A stretch of DNA of 64,000 bases, from NCBI GenBank assembly GCA_031549665.1, contig JAVBPJ010000015.1, positions 18,328 to 82,327 of the forward strand. Direction: 5' to 3'. The position numbers were made by a program, and so were the translations under genes. The first letter of the stretch is position 1, and each line of letters opens with the position of its first letter. Below are positions 33,191 to 41,619 of this stretch, piece by piece. The notes under the pieces were generated by a model, which saw only the letters and a list, made by a program, of their open reading frames with translations, ran no database searches and was not told where the DNA came from. This DNA is from Rikenella sp031549665 (lineage in GTDB: Bacteria; Bacteroidota; Bacteroidia; Bacteroidales; Rikenellaceae).

Positions 33191-33496
33191 TCAGACTTTG
33201 ATCTCGACTTCCACGCCGCTGGGCAGCTCGAGTTTCATCAGCGCGTCGATGGTCTTGGGGGTCGAGCTGTAGATGTCGAGGATGCGTTTGAAGGTCGACA
33301 GTTGGAACTGCTCGCGTGATTTTTTGTTCACGAAGGTCGAGCGGTTGATGGTGAATATCTTTTTGTTGGTAGGCAACGGAATGGGGCCGCTCACTACGGC
33401 TCCGGTCGATTTCACCGTCTTCACGATCTTTTCGGCGGATTTGTCCACCAGGTTGTGATCGTAGGATTTAAGTTTGATGCGTATTTTTTGGCTCAT
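33191..33496 (-). CDS. rpsJ: 30S ribosomal protein S10
   Basis: 101 residues: MSQKIRIKLKSYDHNLVDKS, then the signature GAVVSGPIPLPTNKKIFTIN. A 30S head protein that also forms the NusB-S10 antitermination complex. It follows fusA by 2 bp and here ends its transcript rather than starting an S10 operon: a 475-bp gap separates it from rplC. Confidence 0.98.
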   Translation of the reverse strand: MSQKIRIKLKSYDHNLVDKSAEKIVKTVKSTGAVVSGPIPLPTNKKIFTINRSTFVNKKSREQFQLSTFKRILDIYSSTPKTIDALMKLELPSGVEVEIKV

Positions 33497-33498
33497 GG

Positions 33499-35613
33499 CT
33501 ATTCGTCTTCTTTAAGTTTACCACTGGATTTTTCGACGATCTCTTTCGAGATGTTGGCGGGCACCTCGTCGAAGTGCGAGAACTCCATCGTTGAAGTCGC
33601 GCGGCCCGAGGAGATGGTGCGAAGTACGGTTACGTACCCGAACATTTCCGAGAGCGGCACTTTGGCCTTCACCACGCGGGCCACTCCGCGGGATTCCATC
33701 CCTGCGATCTGGCCGCGGCGTTTGTTCAGGTCGCCGATGATGTCCCCCATGTTTTCCTCGGGGGTAACCACTTCGACCGACATGATGGGTTCCATAATCA
33801 CCGGTTTGGCCTTGACGGCTGCATGGCGGAAACCGTTGCGGGCGCAGATTTCGAACGACAGGGCGTCGGAGTCTACGGCGTGGAACGATCCGTCTTTCAG
33901 GGTGACTTTCATCGCATCGATGGGGAAACCTGCCAGGGCGCCGTTGGCCATGGCCGAGGCGAATCCTTTTTGCACGGCGGGGATGAACTCTTTGGGGATG
34001 TTTCCGCCCTTTACCACGTCGACAAATTCGAGGCCTGTCTTTTCTTTGTCGTCGCATCCCGAGATTTCGAAGATGATGTCGGCAAATTTACCGCGACCGC
34101 CGGTTTGTTTCTTGAACACTTCGCGGTGTTCGTACGATCCGGTGAGGGCCTCTTTGTAGTTCACCTGCGGAGCTCCCTGATTGATCTCTACGCCGAATTC
34201 GCGCTTGAGGCGGTCGACGATGATTTCGAGGTGGAGTTCACCCATCCCGCTGATAACGGTCTGGCCCGAGTCTTGGTCGGTCTTCACGGTGAAAGTGGGG
34301 TCTTCTTCGGCCAGTTTGCCCAGCCCTACTCCGAGCTTGTCGAGGTCTTTCTGGGTTTTGGGTTCGATGGCCAATCCGATTACGGGTTCGGGGAAGGTCA
34401 TCGATTCGAGGACGATGGGGGCGTTTTCAGCGCAGAGGGTGTCGCCCGTGCGGATCTCCTTGAAGCCTACTACGGCGGCGATGTCGCCGGCCCCGACGAA
34501 TTCGATGGGGTTTTGCTTGTTGGCGTGCATTTGGTAGATCCGGCTGATGCGCTCTTTCTTTCCGCTACGGGTATTGAACACGTACGACCCTGCGTCGAGC
34601 TTGCCGGAGTAAACGCGGATGAAGGCCAGGCGTCCCACGAAGGGGTCGGTGGCGATCTTGAAGGCGAGGGCGCAGAAGGGTTCGCTCTCTTTGGGCAGGC
34701 GCTCCACCTCTTTTTCGGTTTCGGGGTTGGTTCCGATCACGGCCTCGATGTCGAGGGGCGAGGGAAGGTAGGCGATCACCGAGTCGAGCAGCAGCTGCAC
34801 GCCTTTGTTTTTGAACGACGATCCGCAAAGCATCGGCACCACTTTCATCGAGCAGGTGGCTTTGCGCAGGGCGGCGATGATCTCTTCGGGGGTGATCGAA
34901 TCGGGATCGTCGAAGAATTTTTCCATCAGGGCTTCGTCCGATCCGGCGACCTCTTCGATGAGCTTGGCGCGCCATTCGGCGGCTTCGGCTTTCATCTTTT
35001 CGGGGATTTCCACCAGGTTGTAGTTGTCCCGAACGTTTTTGTCGTCGAAATAGATGATGGCGCGGTTGTATACCAGGTCGACCAGCCCTTCGAACTTGTC
35101 TTCGGCGCCGATGGGCAGGGTTACGGGGATGGCGTTGGCTCCGAGGCGCTCTTTCACCTGGGCGCAAACGCTCAGGAAGTCGGCTCCGGTGCGGTCCATT
35201 TTATTGACGTAGCCGATCCGGGGAACGCTGTATTTGTCGGCTTGGTGCCATACGGTTTCGGATTGGGGTTCCACGCCGCCAACGGCGCAGAAGGTGGCTA
35301 CGGCTCCGTCAAGCACCCGCAGCGAACGCTCTACCTCAACGGTAAAGTCCACGTGGCCGGGGGTGTCGATGATGTTGATCTGGTAGGTGTTGTCTTTGTA
35401 GTTCCAGAAGGTGGTGGTAGCGGCCGAGGTGATGGTAATCCCCCGTTCTTGTTCCTGTGCCATCCAGTCCATGGTGGCGCTGCCTTCGTGGGTCTCTCCG
35501 ATTTTGTGTGTCTTTCCGGTGTAGAACAGGATGCGCTCCGAGGTGGTAGTCTTGCCCGCGTCGATGTGGGCCATGATACCAATGTTTCGGGTGTATGTAA
35601 GGTCTCTTGCCAT
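33499..35613 (-). CDS. fusA: Elongation factor G
   Basis: 704 residues, the canonical translocase GTPase. G1 is AHIDAGKTTTSERIL, G2/switch I is GEVHEGSATMDWM-like (GETHEGSATMDWMAQEQERG), G3 is DTPGHVDF with the catalytic His, and G4 is NKMD. Domain IV and the C-terminal GRATSTMEFSHFDEVP block are present. It contrasts with the divergent paralogue at 44339-46495. It lies between rpsG and rpsJ. Confidence 0.98.
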   Translation of the reverse strand: MARDLTYTRNIGIMAHIDAGKTTTSERILFYTGKTHKIGETHEGSATMDWMAQEQERGITITSAATTTFWNYKDNTYQINIIDTPGHVDFTVEVERSLRVLDGAVATFCAVGGVEPQSETVWHQADKYSVPRIGYVNKMDRTGADFLSVCAQVKERLGANAIPVTLPIGAEDKFEGLVDLVYNRAIIYFDDKNVRDNYNLVEIPEKMKAEAAEWRAKLIEEVAGSDEALMEKFFDDPDSITPEEIIAALRKATCSMKVVPMLCGSSFKNKGVQLLLDSVIAYLPSPLDIEAVIGTNPETEKEVERLPKESEPFCALAFKIATDPFVGRLAFIRVYSGKLDAGSYVFNTRSGKKERISRIYQMHANKQNPIEFVGAGDIAAVVGFKEIRTGDTLCAENAPIVLESMTFPEPVIGLAIEPKTQKDLDKLGVGLGKLAEEDPTFTVKTDQDSGQTVISGMGELHLEIIVDRLKREFGVEINQGAPQVNYKEALTGSYEHREVFKKQTGGRGKFADIIFEISGCDDKEKTGLEFVDVVKGGNIPKEFIPAVQKGFASAMANGALAGFPIDAMKVTLKDGSFHAVDSDALSFEICARNGFRHAAVKAKPVIMEPIMSVEVVTPEENMGDIIGDLNKRRGQIAGMESRGVARVVKAKVPLSEMFGYVTVLRTISSGRATSTMEFSHFDEVPANISKEIVEKSSGKLKEDE

Positions 35614-35633
35614 TCGTTGGTTCCTGCTATCGG

Positions 35634-36110
35634 TTAGAATCTAAAGTAGGCGAATGCTTTGTTGGCTTCGGCCATCCGGTGGATCTCTTCTTTCCGTTTG
35701 AAGGCGCCCCCTTCTTCGTTGTAGGCGGCTTGGATCTCGGCGGCGAGCTTTTCGGCCATCGAACGGCCTGCGCGTTTTTTCGCAAACTGAAGCAGGTACC
35801 GCATGCTCAGGGCGGTCTTGCGTTCGGGACGTACTTCCGTGGGCACTTGGAAGGTGGCTCCTCCGACGCGGCGCGATTTTACTTCGACCTGCGGCGTTAC
35901 GTTTTCGAGGGCTTTTTTCCAGATGTCCAAAGGAGCCTTTTCATTGTCCTTCATCTTCTCGCCTACGATATCGATTGCATCATAGAAGATGCCGTAGGCA
36001 ATACTCTTCTTACCATCTAACATCAGGCTGTTGACGAATCGGGTTACGAGTACGTCTCCGAACTTGGGGTCAGGAAGTAGAATTCGTTTTTTAGGCTTCG
36101 CTTTTCTCAT
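35634..36110 (-). CDS. rpsG: 30S ribosomal protein S7
   Basis: 158 residues: MRKAKPKKRILLPDPKFGDV, LVTRFVNSLMLDGKKSIAYG and ENVTPQVEVKSRRVGGATFQ. Nucleates 30S head assembly and lies at the E site; in E. coli it represses the str operon. A 125-bp spacer to rpsL contains no gene or clear promoter. Confidence 0.98.
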   Translation of the reverse strand: MRKAKPKKRILLPDPKFGDVLVTRFVNSLMLDGKKSIAYGIFYDAIDIVGEKMKDNEKAPLDIWKKALENVTPQVEVKSRRVGGATFQVPTEVRPERKTALSMRYLLQFAKKRAGRSMAEKLAAEIQAAYNEEGGAFKRKEEIHRMAEANKAFAYFRF

Positions 36111-36235
36111 TTTAGCGTGTTGGTTTTGGGCTTTCGGGGAGTTGTGCGGGCTTTTCTTTTGCGGGTCGTTCGACCTGTCTCCTGAAATCTACCCTACCCG
36201 ATGGCCCGGGGGTTTATGTTGGTTTGTTTAGGGGT

Positions 36236-36643
<408 letters not shown>

Positions 36644-36689
36644 GTTGTTGCTTCGCTTTTATTGGTTAAGTTACACAAAAATCGGACTG

Positions 36690-36697
36690 CAAAGATA
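36690..36697 (-). promoter_or_regulatory. -7 box (TATCTTTG) for rpsL-rpsG-fusA-rpsJ
   Basis: The minus strand reads TATCTTTG, then C, about 45 nt upstream of the rpsL ATG. No clear -33 TTG was seen at 19-20 nt. Confidence 0.6.
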
Positions 36698-36794
36698 GAG
36701 ATTGTTTTGATATCTGGTACGTTATCCTCAATTTTTCTCCCGCAAACCCCTTGGCTGCCTGTCTCGGAGACGTTTTTCCGGCATGGCCCGGAGG

Positions 36795-37754
36795 TCAGAA
36801 CCGAAAGGTGCGGTTTGCGATCGAGGGCGAATAGTACTCGGCCTGTTCGTGCAATTTCACGGGGTCGGGCCGGGGTTCCATATAATCCCCTTTCACTCCG
36901 CGGACGGTGAGCTTCCCCGCCGACGAAACCTCGACCACCGCGTACAGGGGCTTCGCGTACGGGATGATGTAGTGCAGATTCCCGTAGCGGCGGTACATGT
37001 CGGGGGGATAGTGGTCCCTGCTTTCGAACGATTCGCCGCCCCATATGTAACTGGCGCTGTTCACCAGCAGGTAGTTGACCCCGTCGATCTGCCGGAGGCG
37101 GTCGCCGTGGAGGTGTCCCTCGAAAACGGCGGCCACGCGGATGCCGCGATCCCGGGCGCGGCGCAGGATGGGTTGCAGCGTTTCGTGACTGGGCGCGTGG
37201 CAGAAAAGCAGGTAGATCCGGCCGGGATCGGAAAGCACTCCCTCCAGCCATTGCTGCTGGGCGCTGTCCACGATGTTTTTCCGAACGGCCCGGGGTGCGA
37301 AATAGTTCCCCCGGTCGTACGGATGTTCGCGCCCGTCCTTGTCCGTAAAGAAATTGGTGTCGAGCACCACGAACCGGAACAGGCCGCGGTCGAAGTGGTA
37401 GTAAGGGGCGTTCATTCCCACAAACCGCATGTAGTCGTTCTTGCTCCCCTGGTCCATGTCGTGGTTGCCCATGGCGTGGTATTGCGGAATGCCCGAGCGG
37501 GCCAACGTTTCGGGGATCACCTGGTTTTCGGGCTTGGGAAAGACCAAATCGCCCAGGCTGATCATCAGTTCGGCCCGTTCGCGCCGCGCGGCGTCGACAA
37601 TGGCCTGCAGCCGTTCGGGGCCGCCGGGCATCAGGTCGTGGTGCAGGTCGCTGTACACGACAAAGCGGATTCGCTGGGGTTTTTCGGCCGAAGCGGCGGG
37701 CCACAACAGGCCCAGCAACAACAGGCACAGGGCGCGGGAGAAGAACGGTTTCAT
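36795..37754 (-). CDS. Exported metallophosphoesterase
   Basis: 319 residues with a cleavable signal peptide (MKPFFSRALCLLLLGLLWPA, then ASAEKP). The calcineurin-like phosphoesterase motifs follow in order: FVVYSDLHHD (DxH), LMISLGDLVFP (GDxx), YHAMGNHDMD (GNHD), LLFCHAPSH, and VFEGHLHGDR (GHxH). These form a dinuclear metal site. Acts in the periplasm on a phosphoester substrate that cannot be named from sequence. The start at 37754 places the signal peptide at the N-terminus. It lies 100 bp downstream of the M16 peptidase on the same strand. Confidence 0.9.
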   Translation of the reverse strand: MKPFFSRALCLLLLGLLWPAASAEKPQRIRFVVYSDLHHDLMPGGPERLQAIVDAARRERAELMISLGDLVFPKPENQVIPETLARSGIPQYHAMGNHDMDQGSKNDYMRFVGMNAPYYHFDRGLFRFVVLDTNFFTDKDGREHPYDRGNYFAPRAVRKNIVDSAQQQWLEGVLSDPGRIYLLFCHAPSHETLQPILRRARDRGIRVAAVFEGHLHGDRLRQIDGVNYLLVNSASYIWGGESFESRDHYPPDMYRRYGNLHYIIPYAKPLYAVVEVSSAGKLTVRGVKGDYMEPRPDPVKLHEQAEYYSPSIANRTFRF

Positions 37755-37781
37755 CGGCGGGGGCGGTTTTTTGAACGACGT

Positions 37782-37808
37782 TGCGGACTCCGGGGATCGG
37801 AGTCCGCA
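37782..37808. terminator. Hairpin between the M16 peptidase and metallophosphoesterase genes
   Basis: An 11-bp perfect stem (37782-37792 with 37798-37808, TGCGGACTCCG and its complement) with a 5-nt loop. It lacks a T-run, so its terminator role is uncertain. Confidence 0.5.
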
Positions 37809-37854
37809 ATCGGCGTTGTGGCGGGGCATTACCCCTGTTTGGGAAAGGCGGCGG

Positions 37855-40662
37855 CTATTCCGGCAACTGAACGACGGTTATGCGGTTCTTTTGCGAGAAA
37901 AGGGCTTCGGCTTCAGCACGTACTTTCTCGGCATCGAGTGCGCTCAGGCGTTCCTCGTAACCGGTGTATCCGTCGTACTGATCCTGGTAGTGGGCCGACA
38001 GCACTCCCTGCCAGGTGGAGTTGAATATTTGGGTTTCTTTGAATTTCTTGAGGAAGAACTCCTTGCTTTTGGTCATCTCTTCGGCGGTGGGGCCGTTCTT
38101 CGCCAGGTCGTCGATCTGTTCCTGGATGATCGGCAACAGTTCGTTCACTTTGGAGGTGTCGGTGTCGAAGCGCATTTGGAAAGAGAATACCTGCTTCGGG
38201 TATTTTTGGCTCGAAGCGCCCACTCCCACGCCATACGTACCTCCTTTTTCCTCGCGGATCGATTGGGTGTAGCGCATCTCAAGGATGTAGCGCACCACCT
38301 GCTGCGCCATCACCCGTTCGGGGGTATATTCGGTAACGCCGGTATAGTAGCGGGCCACGCTCACCTTGGGGGTCTCCTGTTTGGTCTTAAACACATTCTC
38401 GACTTCGCCGTCCACGGGGTAGATCACGTGTTCGCCCCAGCGGTCGGCACGTTTGGCCGAGGGCAACGAACCGAGGTACTTTTCGGCCAGCGGCTTCAGG
38501 GTGGCCACGTCGACGCTGCCCACAAAGACGAAGGTCATTCCGTTGGCGTTGGAGAAGAACTGGCGGTACACTTTTTTCATCCCTTCCAGCGAAACCTGAT
38601 CCAACAGCTCCATGCTCAGGCTGATGACACGGGGGTTGTGGCCGTAGCGCGTTTGGGCCACGCTGTCCGAGAAGATGAATGCGGGGGTTTTGACGATGTT
38701 GGGAATCTGGGCGCGGTATTGGCCCATCACCACGTTGTAGTCGCTCACCTCGAACCGCGGAGCGGTATAATAAAGGTATACCAGTTGCAGCATCGTTTCG
38801 AGGTCTTTGGGAGCGCACGAACCGTTGAATCCCTGGTAGAGCGCTCCGATGTAGGGCGAAGCGCCGGCGATTTTTCCGGTCAACACTTTCCGCAGCTCGG
38901 TGTTCGAGAAGTTGCCCAACCCGGCATTGCCCAACACGGCGGGCAGCAACTGGCTGTTTTTCAGGTCGTCCAGGTCGCCCAGCGTGCTGGCACCGCCTTT
39001 TTGGAAGGCGTTCATCAGCAATTCGTCAGCTTTGTACTGGGTGGGTTTGACCACGATCTTCACGCCGTTCTTGAGGGTGAATTCGGTCGATTCGAAGACG
39101 CCCGGGGTTTCGGCCCCCGCTTTCGAACCTTTCAATACGGCGGCGGCGGGAATCAGCCCCTCGCCGGTGGTTTTGTCCTCGTAGGCGGCAAAGGTCATCC
39201 CTTGTACCTTGGCCAGCACGTCCAACACTTGTTGTTCGGTAGGCACGGCAACCCCCTCTTTTTCGGGAGCGGCAATCAGCACCATGTTATTTTCGGGGCG
39301 GACCCAGCTCTTCACCGTTGCGTTCACTTCGGCCAGGGTGATGTTGTCGAGCACCCGCTTGGTTACTTCCAGGTCGGTTTCGGGGCTGAGGTAGGGCGTG
39401 CCGTTCTCGAAGTTTTCGGTGTAGTCGCCCAGGAATTCGTTGTTCTTGCGGTCGTTCCGGTTCTTGTAGGCGCTTTCGGTATGGGTCATGATTTGCGTTT
39501 TGGCGCGATCCAGTTCCGATTGGGTAAAGCCGGTTTGAGCCATTCGCTGCGCTTCGGCGTAAACGGCTTCGAGCGCGCGCAGCGCTTCGCCCTCGCGGGC
39601 CGAGGCCGACAGGTAGAACGCGTCGAAGGGGCGGATGACCCGTCCGAACGACCCGCTCGCCCCAAGGAAGGGGGCGTTCTCCTTTTGACGGATTTCGTCG
39701 AGCCGCTGACCGAACATCCGCCCGACCAGCGATTGGATGTAGGCGGCCTTGGCGGCAAGGTATTTGTCGTTGTACTTGTCGGGCAGGGGGGTGTGGCGCA
39801 TCAGCAATTGCACCGAAGTACCCACCTGTTCGGGATCGGTCGCAATCGAAACCAGGGGCGCGGCGTTGTCTGCCACCACTACTTCCTCTTTTTGCGTTTT
39901 AATCGCAGAGGCTGGAATGTCGGCCATGATCTTTTGAAGGCGCTGTTCCATGCTGTCCACGTCGAAATCGCCGATCACAAAAAAGGCCAGCATGTCGGGA
40001 CGGTACCAGGTGTGGTAAAAGTCCTCCAGTTCGTTGTACTTGAAGCTCTGAAGCACCTGCTGGGTGCCGATGATGTTGCGTTTCGCATAAATCGTGTTGG
40101 CGAAAAGAACGCTCTGCTGCTTTTCGAATATCCGGCGCGAGGCGTTGTTCCCCTGCCGCCACTCCTCGGTGATCACGCCGCGCTCCTTGTCGATTTGCGC
40201 GTGGTCGAGGGTGATAAAGCCCGCCCAGTCGTGCAGGATCAGCAACACCGAATCGACGATCGACTCGCGGATCAGCGGCACGTTGGTTACCATGTAGGCC
40301 GTCTGCTCGAAACTGGTGTAGGCGTTGAGATTTTCGCCGAACCGCAGCCCGATCGTCGACAGGTATTCGTCCATCAGGCTATCGGGATAGTGTTTCGAAC
40401 CGTTGAAAGCCATGTGTTCCAGAAAGTGGGCCAGTCCGTTTTGGTTCTCTTTCTCCTGAATGGCCCCCACCTTGTAATAGATGTGGAAATTGGCCGTCCC
40501 CGCCGGCTTGTCGTTGTGTTTCAGGTAGTAGGTAATCCCGCTGGGGAGTACCTCTTTGCGAACCGAACTGTCGGAGGGGATCACCTCCATCGGGTTGAAT
40601 TTCTGGGCAAATGCGCCGAGGGTCAGCAGCAGCGCCAGCAGTAGAAAGAGTGGTCTTTTCAT
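37855..40662 (-). CDS. Periplasmic M16 (pitrilysin/insulinase-like) zinc peptidase
   Basis: 935 residues with a signal peptide (MKRPLFLLLALLLTLGAFAQ). The N-terminal M16 domain carries the inverted zinc motif AHFLEHMAFNGSKHYP (HxxEH), with the downstream Glu ligand in KERGVITEEWRQG. The second, non-catalytic half repeats the fold (from about residue 510). The length fits the two-domain M16B/pitrilysin type that degrades peptides in the periplasm. Its promoter region (40702-40731) is shared with the divergent small winged-helix gene. Confidence 0.93.
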   Translation of the reverse strand: MKRPLFLLLALLLTLGAFAQKFNPMEVIPSDSSVRKEVLPSGITYYLKHNDKPAGTANFHIYYKVGAIQEKENQNGLAHFLEHMAFNGSKHYPDSLMDEYLSTIGLRFGENLNAYTSFEQTAYMVTNVPLIRESIVDSVLLILHDWAGFITLDHAQIDKERGVITEEWRQGNNASRRIFEKQQSVLFANTIYAKRNIIGTQQVLQSFKYNELEDFYHTWYRPDMLAFFVIGDFDVDSMEQRLQKIMADIPASAIKTQKEEVVVADNAAPLVSIATDPEQVGTSVQLLMRHTPLPDKYNDKYLAAKAAYIQSLVGRMFGQRLDEIRQKENAPFLGASGSFGRVIRPFDAFYLSASAREGEALRALEAVYAEAQRMAQTGFTQSELDRAKTQIMTHTESAYKNRNDRKNNEFLGDYTENFENGTPYLSPETDLEVTKRVLDNITLAEVNATVKSWVRPENNMVLIAAPEKEGVAVPTEQQVLDVLAKVQGMTFAAYEDKTTGEGLIPAAAVLKGSKAGAETPGVFESTEFTLKNGVKIVVKPTQYKADELLMNAFQKGGASTLGDLDDLKNSQLLPAVLGNAGLGNFSNTELRKVLTGKIAGASPYIGALYQGFNGSCAPKDLETMLQLVYLYYTAPRFEVSDYNVVMGQYRAQIPNIVKTPAFIFSDSVAQTRYGHNPRVISLSMELLDQVSLEGMKKVYRQFFSNANGMTFVFVGSVDVATLKPLAEKYLGSLPSAKRADRWGEHVIYPVDGEVENVFKTKQETPKVSVARYYTGVTEYTPERVMAQQVVRYILEMRYTQSIREEKGGTYGVGVGASSQKYPKQVFSFQMRFDTDTSKVNELLPIIQEQIDDLAKNGPTAEEMTKSKEFFLKKFKETQIFNSTWQGVLSAHYQDQYDGYTGYEERLSALDAEKVRAEAEALFSQKNRITVVQLPE

Positions 40663-40701
40663 GCGAAATATGTTTAGGTTGGATTTTCGGTGAACGAGGC
40701 G

Positions 40702-40731
40702 GTAAAGTTATGGAAATTTCGGTAACTTTAC
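40702..40731. promoter_or_regulatory. Palindromic divergent promoter region (M16 peptidase / winged-helix operon)
   Basis: GTAAAGTTA (40702-40710) and TAACTTTAC (40723-40731) form a 9-bp perfect inverted repeat. Each arm reads outward as a near-consensus -7 box, TAACTTTA. The leaders would be about 35 nt to the M16 ATG and about 20 nt to the ATG at 40754. The symmetry could equally be an operator. Confidence 0.5.
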
Positions 40732-40753
40732 GGTCTCTAAATCTTTCAACCCT

Positions 40754-40933
40754 ATGAGTAACACCGATAAAGTACTGGCCGCCCTGCAAAAAAGCGCCCA
40801 ACCCATGAAATCGGCCGAGGTGGCCGAAGCAGCCGGAGTCCCCAAAGCCGAAACCGACAAGATCATCAAGGCGCTGGTGGGCGAGGGCAAGGTCGAATCG
40901 CCCAAACGCTGCTTCTACGCCGCCAAAAAATAG
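40754..40933 (+). CDS. Tiny winged-helix protein upstream of ung
   Basis: 59 residues: MSNTDKVLAALQKSAQPMKS, then AEVAEAAGVPKAETDKIIKA and a wing-like end GKVESPKRCFYAAKK. It reads as a minimal MarR/MarR-like winged helix: one recognition helix (AEVAEAAGVPKAETDKIIKALVG region) and a short beta wing. I know no specific function. It is 20 bp ahead of ung and the helicase gene, so it may regulate or accompany this repair operon. Confidence 0.8.
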   Translation: MSNTDKVLAALQKSAQPMKSAEVAEAAGVPKAETDKIIKALVGEGKVESPKRCFYAAKK

Positions 40934-40953
40934 ATTCGCTCCCCTTTCGGTTT

Positions 40954-41619
40954 ATGGCCCTTGTAAAGATCGAACCCTCGTGGCAGGCCCTCCTGCGCGA
41001 GGAGTTCGAAAAACCCTATTTTGACCAGCTCGTCGAGTTCGTTCGCGCGGAGTACGCCGCCAAGCGGGTCTACCCCGCCGCCTCGCGCATATTCGGCGCG
41101 TTCGACTCCTGCCCGTTCGACCGCCTGAAGGTGGTGATCATCGGCCAGGATCCCTACCACGGGCCGGGGCAGGCGCACGGCCTCTGCTTTTCGGTCGGCG
41201 AGGGGGTCTCTTTTCCTCCTTCGTTGCAAAATATTTTCCAGGAGGTACACACCGATACCGGCGCCCCCATCCCCGCCACGGGAAATCTGGAGCGTTGGGC
41301 CCGGCAGGGCGTGCTTCTGCTCAACGCCGTGCTGACGGTCGAGGCGCATCAGGCCGCCTCGCACGCCGGACACGGATGGGAGCGGTTCACCGACGCGGTG
41401 GTCGAACAGATCAACCGCCACAAAAGCGGCGTCGTTTACCTGCTTTGGGGGTCGTACGCCCAGCGGAAAGCCGCCACGGTCGATCCCACGCGCAACCTGA
41501 TCCTTGCAGCCCCCCACCCGTCGCCGTTGTCGGCTTACCGCGGATTTTTCGGCTGCCGCCATTTTTCGCAGGCCAACCACTACCTCGTCCAGCAGGGGAA
41601 AACACCCATCGTATGGTAA
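40954..41619 (+). CDS. ung: Uracil-DNA glycosylase (family 1)
   Basis: 221 residues. Removes uracil from DNA to start base-excision repair. The water-activating motif GQDPYHGPGQAHGLCFSV is near residue 67, and the DNA-intercalating motif HPSPLSAYRGFFGCRHFS is near residue 186. LLNAVLTVEAHQAASHAGHG also matches. The stop overlaps the start of the helicase gene by 7 bp, indicating coupled translation. Confidence 0.97.
   Translation: MALVKIEPSWQALLREEFEKPYFDQLVEFVRAEYAAKRVYPAASRIFGAFDSCPFDRLKVVIIGQDPYHGPGQAHGLCFSVGEGVSFPPSLQNIFQEVHTDTGAPIPATGNLERWARQGVLLLNAVLTVEAHQAASHAGHGWERFTDAVVEQINRHKSGVVYLLWGSYAQRKAATVDPTRNLILAAPHPSPLSAYRGFFGCRHFSQANHYLVQQGKTPIVW

Noticed and set aside
37441..40644. 1067-codon open frame on the plus strand opposite the M16 peptidase
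   Set aside because: It mirrors the codon structure of a secure M16 gene that has a signal peptide and HxxEH motif. The plus-strand product has no signal, domain or repeat logic.
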